DNA of 53,260 bases from Pseudomonas sp. Irchel s3h17 (GCF_900187505.1 NZ_FYDL01000025.1:1-53260), one strand, 5' to 3'; shown: positions 1-9,879, numbered from the stretch's first letter. Notes: generated from the letters alone by a model not told the origin. Program-made: numbers and translations.

Positions 1-78
1 GTTATTTTCAGAAGTTTTCAAAGTTTCCCTTGTAACTTCAACCACTTGCGCTTCCGATCTCTCGTCAGCGGGAGGCGA

Positions 79-106
79 ATTCTACAGCGTTACACGCTGC
101 TGTCAA
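79..106 (-). promoter_or_regulatory. rRNA operon promoter (downstream of the pair), reading out of the window to the left
   Basis: On the minus strand there is a TTGACA -35 box (forward 101-106), a 16-base spacer and a TAGAAT -10 box (forward 79-84), followed by a GC-rich discriminator. The DNA just upstream (forward 107-125) is rich in A-tracts on the minus strand, like an UP element. The downstream leader matches what I know of Pseudomonas 16S rRNA leaders, so an rrn operon should begin left of base 1. The boxes are seen directly; the rrn assignment is from memory of the leader sequence. Confidence 0.8.
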
Positions 107-224
107 CACCTCTTTTTCAACTTCCTTTTAGCTTCGATGACCTGAAGCAACCTGCTGCCGAAAACCGCGTAACTCTTTGTTTACCAAGGAGTTTTCCGTT
201 TCGACTGCGCCGGAAGTGGGGCGA

Positions 225-252
225 ATTATAGACAGATAAAATTCGCCGTCAA
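225..252 (-). promoter_or_regulatory. second, upstream rRNA operon promoter
   Basis: The minus strand carries TTGACG (forward 247-252), a 16-base spacer and a perfect TATAAT (forward 225-230), about 145 bases upstream of the other rrn-type promoter and in the same direction. Tandem promoters are normal for rRNA operons. No gene lies between the two promoters, so bases 1-290 are best read as a regulatory region only. Confidence 0.7.
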
Positions 253-296
253 CTGCTAATTCAGGGTTTCTATCAATAAACTGCACAAACAGGCAA

Positions 297-340
297 AAGC
301 GATGCTTTCCCTCCCGGACAAGCAAGGAAAAGCATCGCTT
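297..340 (-). terminator. terminator after the glutaryl-CoA gene pair
   Basis: The arms AAGCGATGCTTTCC (297-310) and GGAAAAGCATCGCTT (326-340) pair with one bulged base. On the minus strand the stem runs into a short T-run. It sits directly downstream of the CoA-transferase stop codon and separates that operon from the rrn promoters. Confidence 0.75.
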
Positions 341-357
341 CTATATAGAAGTACCCC

Positions 358-1578
358 TCAGAGCACGCCGGCCTCTTTGAAAGCAGCAACGGCCGCCCCA
401 TCAAGCCCCAGCACCCGCTGCAACACCTCAAGCGTATGCTCGCCCAGTAGAGGAGGAGCGCTGCGGTACTCAACCGGGGTCTCGGACAAGCGAATCGGGC
501 TGGCAACCTGCGGTACCAACCCTGCCAAAGCATGAGGCAACTCGATCGCCAGGCCACGAGCCTGCACCTGCGGATCGGCGAAGACCTGCGACAGGTCGTT
601 GATCGGCCCGCACGGCACACCGGCCACCTCCAACTGCGCCACCCACTCGGCAGTGGTCTTGAAGACCGTCGCCTGGCGAATCAACGGAATCAGCACCGCA
701 CGATTGGCCACCCGCAGCTTGTTAGTCGCAAACCGTGGATCATCCGCCCACTGCGCCTGGCCAGCCACTTCAGCAAACTTGCGAAACTGCCCGTCATTAC
801 CCACTGTCAGGATGAAGTTACCATCCGCCGTCGGGAAATCCTGGTAAGGGACGATGTTCGGGTGCGCATTGCCCAAGCGCTTGGGTGCCACACCCGTCGT
901 CAGGTAGTTCATCGCCTGGTTAGCCAGGCACGCGACCTGTACATCCAGCAATGCCATATCGATGTGCTGACCACCACCGTCATGATCCCGATGAGCCAAG
1001 GCCGCCAGGATTGCCACTGTCGAGTAGAGGCCCGTCAGAATATCCGTCAGCGCCACACCGACTTTCACCGGCCCGGCACCCTCATCCCCCTCGGGACGCC
1101 CCGTCAGGCTCATCAGGCCGCCCAGGCCCTGAATCATGAAGTCATAGCCGGCGCGCTTTGCATAAGGACCGGTTTGACCGAAACCGGTGATCGAGCAATA
1201 GATCAGGTCAGGGTTGATCGCCTTGAGCGACTCATAGTCCAGCCCGTAAGCCGCCAGACCGCCAACCTTGAAGTTTTCGATCAGGATGTCGGACTTCGCC
1301 GCCAACTCACGCACCAGGCGCTGACCTTCAGCCTGGGTAAAGTCGATGGTCACCGATTGCTTGTTGCGATTGGCCGACAAGTAATAGGCGGCCTCGCTGG
1401 TGTTTTCGCCGTAGGCATCCTTCAGGAAGGGCGGGCCCCAGGCGCGAGTGTCATCGCCATTACCGGGACGCTCGACCTTGATCACCTCGGCACCAAGGTC
1501 CGCAAGGATCTGACCGGCCCAAGGCCCGGCCAGTACCCGCGACAAATCCAGTACCCGCAAATGCGATAACGCACCCAT
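358..1578 (-). CDS. gcdG: CaiB/BaiF-family CoA-transferase, probably succinyl-CoA:glutarate CoA-transferase
   Basis: This class III CoA-transferase (406 aa) most likely moves CoA from succinyl-CoA to glutarate, making glutaryl-CoA for the next gene's enzyme. The family start (LRVLDLSRVLAGPWAGQ) and the AGYDFMIQ segment, which holds the expected catalytic Asp, are visible. I chose ATG 1578 because AGGAG at 1586-1590 lies just upstream and family homology begins right after it; a 421-aa longer frame starting at 1623 would overlap gcdH. It lies 13 bases after gcdH in one operon. The gcdG-gcdH order with a divergent LysR gene is the Pseudomonas glutarate (lysine degradation) locus. The exact acceptor is inferred from context. 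Confidence 0.87.
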   Translation of the reverse strand: MGALSHLRVLDLSRVLAGPWAGQILADLGAEVIKVERPGNGDDTRAWGPPFLKDAYGENTSEAAYYLSANRNKQSVTIDFTQAEGQRLVRELAAKSDILIENFKVGGLAAYGLDYESLKAINPDLIYCSITGFGQTGPYAKRAGYDFMIQGLGGLMSLTGRPEGDEGAGPVKVGVALTDILTGLYSTVAILAALAHRDHDGGGQHIDMALLDVQVACLANQAMNYLTTGVAPKRLGNAHPNIVPYQDFPTADGNFILTVGNDGQFRKFAEVAGQAQWADDPRFATNKLRVANRAVLIPLIRQATVFKTTAEWVAQLEVAGVPCGPINDLSQVFADPQVQARGLAIELPHALAGLVPQVASPIRLSETPVEYRSAPPLLGEHTLEVLQRVLGLDGAAVAAFKEAGVL

Positions 1579-1591
1579 GGCCGCTCTCCTA

Positions 1592-2773
1592 TTAATAGAA
1601 CGCCTGGAGACCGGTCTGCGCACGACCCAGGATCAGCGCATGGACGTCATGGGTGCCTTCATAGGTGTTGACCACCTCGAGGTTGACCAGGTGACGGGCA
1701 ACACCGAACTCATCGGAGATGCCGTTGCCGCCGAGCATGTCACGGGCCATGCGGACAATATCCAGCGACTTGCCACACGAGTTGCGCTTCATCATCGAGG
1801 TGATTTCGACAGCCGCCGTGCCCTCATCCTTCATACGCCCCAGACGCAGGCAGCCTTGCAGGGCGAGGGTGATTTCAGTCTGCATGTCGGCCAGTTTCTT
1901 CTGGATCAACTGAGTGGCAGCCAGTGGGCGACCAAACTGCTGACGATCCAGGGTGTACTGACGAGCGGTGTGCCAGCAGAACTCGGCCGCACCCAATGCG
2001 CCCCAGGAAATGCCATACCGAGCAGAGTTGAGGCAGGTGAACGGCCCCTTCAAGCCGCGCACGTCCGGGAAGATGTTCTCTTCGGGAACAAACACGTTGT
2101 CCATCACGATCTCACCGGTGATGGAGGCACGCAGGCCTACTTTGCCGTGGATGACCGGGGCACTCAGCCCTTTCCAGCCTTTCTCCAGCACGAAACCACG
2201 AATGTCGCCGGCATCGTCCTTAGCCCATACCACGAACACGTCAGCGATCGGACTGTTAGTGATCCACATCTTGCTGCCGGTCAGGCTGTAGCCGCCTTCC
2301 ACTTTGCGCGCCCGGGAAATCATCGAGCCTGGATCGGAACCATGGTTTGGCTCGGTCAGACCGAAGCAACCAATCCACTCACCGGATGCCAGTTTCGGCA
2401 GGTATTTCTGCTTCTGGGCTTCAGTACCAAACTCATTGATCGGCACCATGACCAGGGAGGACTGCACACTCATCATCGAGCGATAGCCAGAGTCGACACG
2501 CTCGACTTCACGGGCAATCAGGCCGTAGCACACGTAGTTCAGGCCGCTGCCGCCGTACTGCTCGGGAATGGTCGCGCCCAGCAGGCCGATCTCGCCCATT
2601 TCGCGGAAAATGGCCGGGTCGGTTTTCTCATGGCGGAACGCTTCAAGAATGCGTGGCGCCAGCTTGTCCTGCGCAAACTGAGCAGCGCTATCGCGCACCA
2701 TGCGCTCTTCTTCAGTGAGCTGTTGATCCAGCAGCAGGGGATCGATCCAGTTGAAGCTAGCTTTACCGGCCAT
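1592..2773 (-). CDS. gcdH: glutaryl-CoA dehydrogenase
   Basis: This FAD-dependent acyl-CoA dehydrogenase (393 aa) oxidises and decarboxylates glutaryl-CoA to crotonyl-CoA in lysine and glutarate catabolism. The N-terminal helical domain, the middle beta-domain (CFGLTEPNHGSDPGSM) and the C-terminal helical domain are all present. The catalytic base lies in NTYEGTHDVHALILGRAQTG. The length is typical for GcdH, and the YEGT context fits glutaryl-CoA rather than short-chain acyl-CoA dehydrogenases. It is the first gene of a two-gene minus-strand operon, divergent from the LysR gene, with about 156 bases between the two start codons. Confidence 0.93.
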   Translation of the reverse strand: MAGKASFNWIDPLLLDQQLTEEERMVRDSAAQFAQDKLAPRILEAFRHEKTDPAIFREMGEIGLLGATIPEQYGGSGLNYVCYGLIAREVERVDSGYRSMMSVQSSLVMVPINEFGTEAQKQKYLPKLASGEWIGCFGLTEPNHGSDPGSMISRARKVEGGYSLTGSKMWITNSPIADVFVVWAKDDAGDIRGFVLEKGWKGLSAPVIHGKVGLRASITGEIVMDNVFVPEENIFPDVRGLKGPFTCLNSARYGISWGALGAAEFCWHTARQYTLDRQQFGRPLAATQLIQKKLADMQTEITLALQGCLRLGRMKDEGTAAVEITSMMKRNSCGKSLDIVRMARDMLGGNGISDEFGVARHLVNLEVVNTYEGTHDVHALILGRAQTGLQAFY

Positions 2774-2929
2774 GAGAGTGTCCTCGCGAGTAGGTCAAAT
2801 ATCGTGGACTGATCCTAGGCGCCGTTTATGCATTGGGCAAACGAGGATTTTGCATGCTGTTGTGCTAATTTCTCACTCCGTAACAGCCTGAAACCCTGAA
2901 AGCACCAATAACGTGTGAGGTTGCCGTAC

Positions 2930-3850
2930 ATGCGCCGCAAGATACCCAGCACTGCCGCACTGATCAGCTTCGAAGCCGCCGCCCGCCACGAGAGCTTTAC
3001 CAAGGCGGCCCAGGAGCTTTCGCTGACTCAAGGCGCCATCTGCCGACAGATCGCCAGCCTGGAGGAATTCCTCAGCGTCGAACTGTTCCGACGCTCGCGG
3101 CGCGGAGTGAAGCTGACGGAAGCCGGCCTTTCCTACAGCCGACGCGTCGCCACCCAACTGGACGCCGTTGAACGCGACACGCTGTCGGTGATGGGCCAGC
3201 AGGGCGCCAATGTCATCGAACTGGCAGTTGTCCCCACCTTCGGTACTCAATGGCTGCTGCCACGACTCAAGGACTTCCAGCAGCAACACCCGGAAGTGAC
3301 CGTCAACCTCACCAACCGCACGCGACCCTTTCTGTTTGCCGACACCGAATTCGACGCGGCGATCTACTTTGGCGATGCCGACTGGTCCGGTACCGAATCC
3401 CACAGGCTGATGGGGGAGAGCCCTATGCCGGTGTGCAGCCCGACCTTGCTGGGCAATCGTACTCATCTGAGTGCCGAGATGATTGCCGACCTGCCCCTGC
3501 TGCAACAGACCACGCGCCCCTATGCCTGGCGTCAATGGTTCAACTCACAGCACCTGAACATCCCCCGCGACATGACAGGCCCCCGTTACGAGCTATTCTC
3601 CATGCTCGCCCAAGCCGCCATGCATGACATGGGTATCGCCTTGATCCCACCCTTCCTGATTCAACGCGAACTGGCAGAGAACCGACTGGTCATTGCCAAC
3701 ACCCAGGCACTGTCGAGTATCAAGGCCTATTACCTGATGATTCCTGATCGAAAGGTCGAATCTGCCTCTTTACGCGCATTTCGAGACTGGCTGATCAAAC
3801 AGGCTCATAGCTACAACGTAGAAGGACAGGGGCTGCCAGACATTAGCTGA
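2930..3850 (+). CDS. gcdR: LysR-family regulator of the glutarate operon
   Basis: A LysR-type regulator of 306 aa. The winged helix-turn-helix occupies about residues 5-63 (FEAAARHESFTKAAQELSLT then ICRQIASLEEFL), followed by a type 2 periplasmic-binding-like effector domain. ATG 2930 gives the usual short N-terminus with GAGG upstream; an in-frame GTG at 2915 would add five residues and is less likely. It is divergent from gcdH, the classic arrangement in which a LysR protein controls its neighbour. The regulator role and the glutarate-derived effector are inferred from location. Confidence 0.85.
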   Translation: MRRKIPSTAALISFEAAARHESFTKAAQELSLTQGAICRQIASLEEFLSVELFRRSRRGVKLTEAGLSYSRRVATQLDAVERDTLSVMGQQGANVIELAVVPTFGTQWLLPRLKDFQQQHPEVTVNLTNRTRPFLFADTEFDAAIYFGDADWSGTESHRLMGESPMPVCSPTLLGNRTHLSAEMIADLPLLQQTTRPYAWRQWFNSQHLNIPRDMTGPRYELFSMLAQAAMHDMGIALIPPFLIQRELAENRLVIANTQALSSIKAYYLMIPDRKVESASLRAFRDWLIKQAHSYNVEGQGLPDIS

Positions 3851-4278
3851 CCACGTAGTCAAATAACCAAAAGCCCTACAGATATAACTATTTGTCGCAT
3901 ATCCGTAGACTGTACCCACAACCGGCACAATCGTGCCACACGCGCCTAACGACGCGGCTTTGCGGCCTGGAATCGAGGCCATGGCGCATCATTCATACGG
4001 CCGATGTGTAAATTCTTGAATTTCGGCCAGAATCCTTGAAAGGCACGGCCTACAAGGGATTGAACAGTTCAGTTGCGACATTCGGTCACGGGGTGACTTG
4101 TAGTTAATTTTCCGTCACCCGTCATAATCCCTTGAAGGGCACAAAGTTCGCCTGCAAAATGCCGCGCCCCGCCCGAAATACGGCGGAGTCGTGCTGATCG
4201 GCCGCCCCAGCGCACCCTCCGCAGTGCGCTGGCCTTCCAAGAAAGATCAAAGCAATAAGATCAAGCAGGAGATTTGAC
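3851..4278. other. 428-base gap before the transhydrogenase operon
   Basis: I see no gene here. The gap holds GGGTGAC (4091-4097) and GTCACCC (4114-4120), an inverted repeat that could be a weak hairpin or operator, and a CATAAT -10-like hexamer (4123-4128) without a convincing -35 box. The pntAA ribosome binding site is at the right edge. Confidence 0.4.
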
Positions 4279-5400
<1,122 letters not shown>

Positions 5401-5415
5401 GCAGGGATTCAGACG

Positions 5416-5739
5416 ATGGAAGAGCTTATCTCCCCCGGTATCTACAACCTGATCATCTTCGTGCTGGCGATCTATGTCGGTTATCACGTGGTCTGGAACG
5501 TTACACCTGCCTTGCACACGCCGCTGATGGCCGTGACCAACGCCATCTCCGCGATCGTGATCGTTGGCGCCATGCTGGCGGCCGCCTTGACCGTGACACC
5601 GCTGGGCAAGACCATGGGCACCCTCGCCGTGGCACTGGCCGCGGTCAACGTGTTCGGTGGCTTCCTGGTCACCCGCCGCATGCTTGAGATGTTCAAGAAA
5701 AAAGCCCCGAAAGCCGTAAAAGAAGAGGCGCCCAAGTAA
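5416..5739 (+). CDS. pntAB: NAD(P) transhydrogenase alpha subunit, part 2 (membrane segment)
   Basis: A small membrane protein of 107 aa carrying the transmembrane helices that form the C-terminal part of the alpha subunit in single-chain enzymes. About three hydrophobic segments are visible, ending in a lysine-rich tail (FKKKAPKAVKEEAPK). It forms part of the proton channel with PntB. Its stop codon overlaps the pntB start (TAATG), which implies translational coupling and fixed stoichiometry. Confidence 0.93.
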   Translation: MEELISPGIYNLIIFVLAIYVGYHVVWNVTPALHTPLMAVTNAISAIVIVGAMLAAALTVTPLGKTMGTLAVALAAVNVFGGFLVTRRMLEMFKKKAPKAVKEEAPK

Positions 5740-7190
5740 TGAGCATGAACCTCGTAACGACGCTCTACTTGATCGCGTCGATCTGCTTTATCCAGGCCCT
5801 CAAAGGCCTGTCGCATCCAACCACTTCGCGACGCGGCAACCTGTTCGGCATGTTGGGCATGGCGCTGGCGATCGTCACCACCATCGGTCTCATCTATAAG
5901 CTGGGCGCGCTCTCTTTTGAGCAAGGCGGGGCCACCGCCGGCATCGGCTATGTGATCGTCGGCCTGCTGGTGGGCGGCACGGCCGGTTCGATCATGGCCA
6001 AGCGCGTTGAAATGACCAAGATGCCGGAACTGGTTGCGTTCATGCACAGCATGATCGGTATGGCCGCCGTGTTCATCGCCATCGCCGCCGTGGTCGAGCC
6101 GCAGTCGCTGGGCATCGTCAAACAGCTGGGTGATTCGATCCCGGCCGGTAACCGCATGGAGCTGTTCCTTGGCGCGGCGATTGGTGCGATCACCTTCTCC
6201 GGTTCGGTAATTGCCTTCGGCAAGCTGTCGGGCAAGTACAAGTTCCGCCTGTTCCAGGGCGCACCGGTACAGTTTGGCGGCCAGCACAAGTTGAACCTGG
6301 TGCTGGGCCTGGCGACGCTCGGCCTGGGCATCACCTTCATGCTGACCGGCAACCTCGGCGCTTTCGCCCTGATGCTGGCCCTGGCCTTCGTGATGGGTGT
6401 GCTGATCATCATCCCGATCGGCGGTGCCGATATGCCGGTGGTGGTGTCAATGCTCAATAGCTATTCCGGTTGGGCAGCAGCGGGTATCGGCTTCTCACTG
6501 AACAACTCGATGCTGATCATCGCAGGCTCCTTGGTGGGTTCTTCCGGTGCCATCCTCTCGTACATCATGTGCAAAGCGATGAACCGCTCGTTCTTCAATG
6601 TACTGCTCGGCGGTTTCGGCGGTGCAACGGATACCGCAGGCCCAGCTGGCGCCCAGGAAGCTCGGCCGGTGAAGTCCGGCTCGTCCGACGACGCCGCGTT
6701 CCTGCTGACCAACGCCGACACCGTGATCATCGTGCCGGGCTACGGCCTGGCGGTGGCACGTGCCCAGCACTCGCTGATGGAGCTGGCGGAAAAGTTGACG
6801 CACCGTGGCGTCACTGTGAAGTTTGCGATCCACCCGGTTGCCGGGCGGATGCCAGGCCATATGAACGTCCTGCTGGCCGAGGCCGAAGTGCCTTATGAGC
6901 AAGTATTCGAGATGGAGGACATCAACTCCGAGTTCGGCCAGACCGACGTAGTGCTGGTGCTTGGCGCCAACGACGTGGTCAACCCCGCGGCGAAGAACGA
7001 TCCGAAGTCGCCGATTGCCGGCATGCCGATCCTCGAGGCCTATAAAGCCAAGACGGTAATCGTCAACAAGCGTTCGATGGCCAGCGGCTATGCCGGTTTG
7101 GACAACGAACTGTTCTACCTGGACAAAACCATGATGGTCTTCGGTGACGCCAAGAAAGTCATCGAGGATATGGTTAAAGCAGTCGATTAA
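5739..7190 (+). CDS. pntB: NAD(P) transhydrogenase beta subunit
   Basis: This 483-aa subunit combines a polytopic membrane domain II (about residues 1-290, eight to nine helices) with a cytosolic NADP(H)-binding domain III. Domain III shows VPGYGLAVARAQH and GANDVVNPAAK, the typical NADP fold signatures. Together with PntAA and PntAB it couples proton entry to reduction of NADP by NADH. It is the last gene of the operon and is followed by a strong terminator. Confidence 0.96.
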   Translation: MSMNLVTTLYLIASICFIQALKGLSHPTTSRRGNLFGMLGMALAIVTTIGLIYKLGALSFEQGGATAGIGYVIVGLLVGGTAGSIMAKRVEMTKMPELVAFMHSMIGMAAVFIAIAAVVEPQSLGIVKQLGDSIPAGNRMELFLGAAIGAITFSGSVIAFGKLSGKYKFRLFQGAPVQFGGQHKLNLVLGLATLGLGITFMLTGNLGAFALMLALAFVMGVLIIIPIGGADMPVVVSMLNSYSGWAAAGIGFSLNNSMLIIAGSLVGSSGAILSYIMCKAMNRSFFNVLLGGFGGATDTAGPAGAQEARPVKSGSSDDAAFLLTNADTVIIVPGYGLAVARAQHSLMELAEKLTHRGVTVKFAIHPVAGRMPGHMNVLLAEAEVPYEQVFEMEDINSEFGQTDVVLVLGANDVVNPAAKNDPKSPIAGMPILEAYKAKTVIVNKRSMASGYAGLDNELFYLDKTMMVFGDAKKVIEDMVKAVD

Positions 7191-7214
7191 AACCTGCGCC
7201 AGCGCAATACCCCA

Positions 7215-7246
7215 AACCCCAGCCTCTAGTAGGCTGGGGTTTTTTA
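7215..7246 (+). terminator. terminator of the pnt operon
   Basis: Perfect stem AACCCCAGCCT / AGGCTGGGGTT with a 5-base loop (CTAGT, 7226-7230), followed by a T-run. It lies 25 bases after the pntB stop. Confidence 0.93.
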
Positions 7247-7370
7247 TTACCCGCTAAAACCCGACCAAAGGCTCTAAATCAGCGGTCGGCATTCGACCAT
7301 GGTAGCGGGACGAATTTTTTTGAAATCACTAGACTGCGCATCTTGCTTCCGCTGCCCGAGATAACAATCC

Positions 7371-8864
7371 ATGTACCGTGACCGTATTCGCTTGCCTTCG
7401 TTGTTGGATAAGGTGATGAGCGCCGCCGATGCTGCCGCTCTGATTCAGGACGGCATGACCGTCGGCATGAGCGGCTTCACCCGCGCCGGCGAAGCCAAGG
7501 CGGTGCCCCATGCACTGGCCGAGCGCGCCAAGGTCACGCCGCTGAAGATTAGCCTGATGACCGGTGCCAGCCTGGGCAACGACCTCGACAAGCAACTGAC
7601 CGAGGCCGGTGTACTGGCCCGTCGCATGCCGTTCCAGGTCGACAGCACACTGCGCAAGGCGATCAACGCCGGCGAAGTCATGTTCATTGACCAGCATCTG
7701 TCGGAGACCGTGGAGCAACTGCGCAACAAGCAACTCAAGCTGCCGGACATCGCGGTGATTGAAGCGGTGGCGATCACAGAGCAAGGCCACATCGTGCCCA
7801 CGACCTCGGTCGGCAACTCCGCCAGTTTCGCGATTTTCGCCCAGCAGGTGATCATCGAGATCAACCTGGCGCACAACCCGAACCTGGAAGGTCTGCACGA
7901 CATCTATATCCCCACCTACCGCCCAACCCGCACCCCGATCCCGCTGGTCAAGGTCGATGATCGCATTGGCAGCACCGCCATCCCGATCCCGCCGGAAAAA
8001 ATCGTCGCGATCGTCATCACCAATCAGTCCGACTCACCGTCCACGGTGTTGCCGCCCGACAGCGAGACCCAGGCGATTGCCGACCACCTGATCGACTTCT
8101 TCAAGCAGGAAGTGGACGCCGGGCGCATGACCAACAAGCTCGGGCCGCTGCAAGCCGGTATTGGCAACATCGCCAACTCCGTGATGTGCGGGTTGATCGA
8201 CTCGCCATTCGAAGACCTGACCATGTACTCCGAAGTGCTGCAGGACTCGACCTTCGACCTGATCGACGCCGGCAAACTGAGCTTTGCCTCGGGCAGTTCG
8301 ATCACCCTGTCGAGCCGACGCAATGCCGATGTGTTCGGCAATCTGGAGCGCTACAAGGACAAGCTGGTGCTGCGCCCGCAGGAGATCTCCAACCACCCTG
8401 AAGTGGTTCGTCGCCTGGGCATCATCGGCATCAACACCGCCCTGGAGTTCGATCTGTACGGCAACGTCAACTCCACCCACGTCTGCGGCACGCGGATGAT
8501 GAACGGCATCGGCGGCTCGGGAGACTTTGCCCGTAACGCGCACCTGTCGATCTTCGTCACCAAGTCGATTGCCAAGGGCGGGGCGATTTCCAGCGTGGTG
8601 CCGATGGTCAGCCACGTTGACCACACCGAACATGATGTGGACATCCTGGTCACCGAGATCGGCCTTGCCGACCTGCGCGGCCTGGCACCTCGGGAGCGTG
8701 CCCGGGTGGTCATCGACAACTGTGTGCACCCGGACTACCGCCAGGCGCTGAATGACTACTTCGACAAGGCTTGCACCCTCGGCGGACACACGCCACACAT
8801 CCTGCGCGATGCCCTCAGCTGGCACATGAACCTGGAAGAAACCGGTCGCATGCTCGCCGTGTGA
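7371..8864 (+). CDS. acetyl-CoA hydrolase / succinate:acetate-type CoA-transferase
   Basis: A class I CoA-transferase of 497 aa. Members either hydrolyse acetyl-CoA or move CoA between acetyl-CoA or propionyl-CoA and succinate. Visible features are the N-terminal glycine loop (GMTVGMSGFTRAGEAKAVP), the GIGNIANSV loop, a probable catalytic Glu at about residue 288 in TMYSEVLQD, and the C-terminal GIGGSGDFARNA motif. The length matches the AarC/Cat1 group. It stands alone between a terminator and the DUF1127 region. I cannot decide between hydrolase and transferase from sequence alone. Confidence 0.88.
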   Translation: MYRDRIRLPSLLDKVMSAADAAALIQDGMTVGMSGFTRAGEAKAVPHALAERAKVTPLKISLMTGASLGNDLDKQLTEAGVLARRMPFQVDSTLRKAINAGEVMFIDQHLSETVEQLRNKQLKLPDIAVIEAVAITEQGHIVPTTSVGNSASFAIFAQQVIIEINLAHNPNLEGLHDIYIPTYRPTRTPIPLVKVDDRIGSTAIPIPPEKIVAIVITNQSDSPSTVLPPDSETQAIADHLIDFFKQEVDAGRMTNKLGPLQAGIGNIANSVMCGLIDSPFEDLTMYSEVLQDSTFDLIDAGKLSFASGSSITLSSRRNADVFGNLERYKDKLVLRPQEISNHPEVVRRLGIIGINTALEFDLYGNVNSTHVCGTRMMNGIGGSGDFARNAHLSIFVTKSIAKGGAISSVVPMVSHVDHTEHDVDILVTEIGLADLRGLAPRERARVVIDNCVHPDYRQALNDYFDKACTLGGHTPHILRDALSWHMNLEETGRMLAV

Positions 8865-8934
8865 TTGATACAGAAGGCGGCTGGCGCAAACACAGTTTCG
8901 TCAGCTCGCCCTCATTCCATCAGCATCCAGCAAA

Positions 8935-9100
8935 AACTGTACTACTGTACCGGCCTTTTCCCACCCTATTTGCCTACCTCTCCAGACAAAAACCCTAAAA
9001 ATGCACTACTACAGTGCAGATAGGTACAGTTGCCTCAATTTAGACCAGTACACCCCTTATTAACAGTTAACTGGTCCCTCACAATACAGGTGAACTGTAT
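8935..9100. promoter_or_regulatory. cluster of CTGTACC-type operator motifs upstream of the first DUF1127 gene
   Basis: Within the 319-base gap 8865-9183 (no gene seen) there are CTGTAC at 8937-8942, CTGTACC at 8945-8951, GGTACAGTT at 9023-9031, ACCAGTACA at 9044-9052 and a perfect inverted repeat ATACAG-N5-CTGTAT at 9084-9100. The GGTACAGTT and ACCAGTACA elements recur upstream of the second DUF1127 gene, so a shared regulator is likely. GTAC-type half-sites of this kind fit GntR/MocR-family proteins, but no such gene is in the window. Confidence 0.55.
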
Positions 9101-9183
9101 CTAGAGAGACTGGCCAAACGAGAGGATCATGGGCACCAGTTAAACCACTACCTAATCCCGCCACAAGCGGAAGGATGTCAATC

Positions 9184-9399
9184 ATGGAACGTACACTCAG
9201 TTCCGAACTGTTCTTCGAAGACAAAGCTGAAAAAACCCAGGCTTCCATGCCTCTGCGCGTTCTCGCCAACCTGATGCTGTGGCAACGCCGCATCTCCAGC
9301 CGCCACCAACTGGCTCGCCTGGATTCGCGTCTGCTGGCTGACGCAGGGATTAGCGAAGCACAGCGTTACGAAGAGCTGAGCAAGCCGTTCTGGCGCTAA
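9184..9399 (+). CDS. DUF1127 mini-protein
   Basis: A 71-aa protein ending in the DUF1127 signature: a basic helix (WQRRISSRHQLARLDSRLLADAGIS) followed by a short acidic/aromatic tail (YEELSKPFWR). DUF1127 (YjiS-like) proteins are small, arginine-rich and often induced by stress or nutrient signals; some in other bacteria bind RNA, which is not established here. I use ATG 9184 because AAGGA at 9171-9175 is correctly spaced; ATG 9175 overlaps that site. It is monocistronic, with a terminator downstream. Compare the paralogue at 9670. Confidence 0.85.
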   Translation: MERTLSSELFFEDKAEKTQASMPLRVLANLMLWQRRISSRHQLARLDSRLLADAGISEAQRYEELSKPFWR

Positions 9400-9456
9400 G
9401 TTAGCGTCGCTGGCCCTGACCCACCGGGTCCACCGCCAGCACCCTGAATTGCATAC

Positions 9457-9492
9457 ACAAAACCCGTCGCGGGCAATCGCGACGGGTTTTGT
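9457..9492 (+). terminator. terminator after the first DUF1127 gene
   Basis: A perfect 15-base inverted repeat, ACAAAACCCGTCGCG (9457-9471) and CGCGACGGGTTTTGT (9478-9492), with a 6-base loop and T-rich right arm. It can act in both directions. Confidence 0.88.
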
Positions 9493-9534
9493 CGTTTCAG
9501 GGCTGAAAAAACGTCGGTACAGAAGCGTTGATGC

Positions 9535-9577
9535 CAGACAGGTACAGTTTCAAATACTAAGCAACTGAACCAGTACA
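9535..9577. promoter_or_regulatory. operator-like motifs upstream of the second DUF1127 gene
   Basis: CAGACAGGTACAGTT (9535-9549) differs at one position from the copy upstream of the first DUF1127 gene (9017-9031). It is followed by ACCAGTACA (9569-9577), identical to 9044-9052. The start-to-start spacing of the two elements is 28 bases here against 21 bases in the first copy. Presumably the same regulator binds both. Confidence 0.55.
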
Positions 9578-9669
9578 ATTAAACGCTGCTGTAGCTGCTC
9601 CAGTGTCACAGAAAAGCTCACCCTGTTCTCCCAAGGCTGCTTTACCAGCCTCTGCGCGAGGACTTCATC

Positions 9670-9879
9670 ATGGACCGCTCACTCGATATTTCGCTCCCAC
9701 GCCCCCGGCGCTTCAGCACTCTCAAGCTGATGGCCCGCCTGTTCGCGGCTACCGGTCGATGCATGGAGAGGGCACGGACCCGGCGCCTGCTGGCTCAACT
9801 CAATGACCAGCAACTGCACGACATAGGCCTGAGCCACTCGGACCGAGCAGCCGAACTGGATAGGCCATTCTGGCGATAG
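9670..9879 (+). CDS. second DUF1127 mini-protein
   Basis: A 69-aa arginine-rich protein with the same C-terminal architecture as the 9184 gene: RRLLAQLNDQQLHDIGLS, then an acidic linker and a final DRPFWR. The N-terminal half differs between the two paralogues, so only the DUF1127 segment is conserved. ATG 9670 is preceded by GAGG. The role is unknown; the shared upstream motifs suggest co-regulation with its paralogue. Confidence 0.83.
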   Translation: MDRSLDISLPRPRRFSTLKLMARLFAATGRCMERARTRRLLAQLNDQQLHDIGLSHSDRAAELDRPFWR

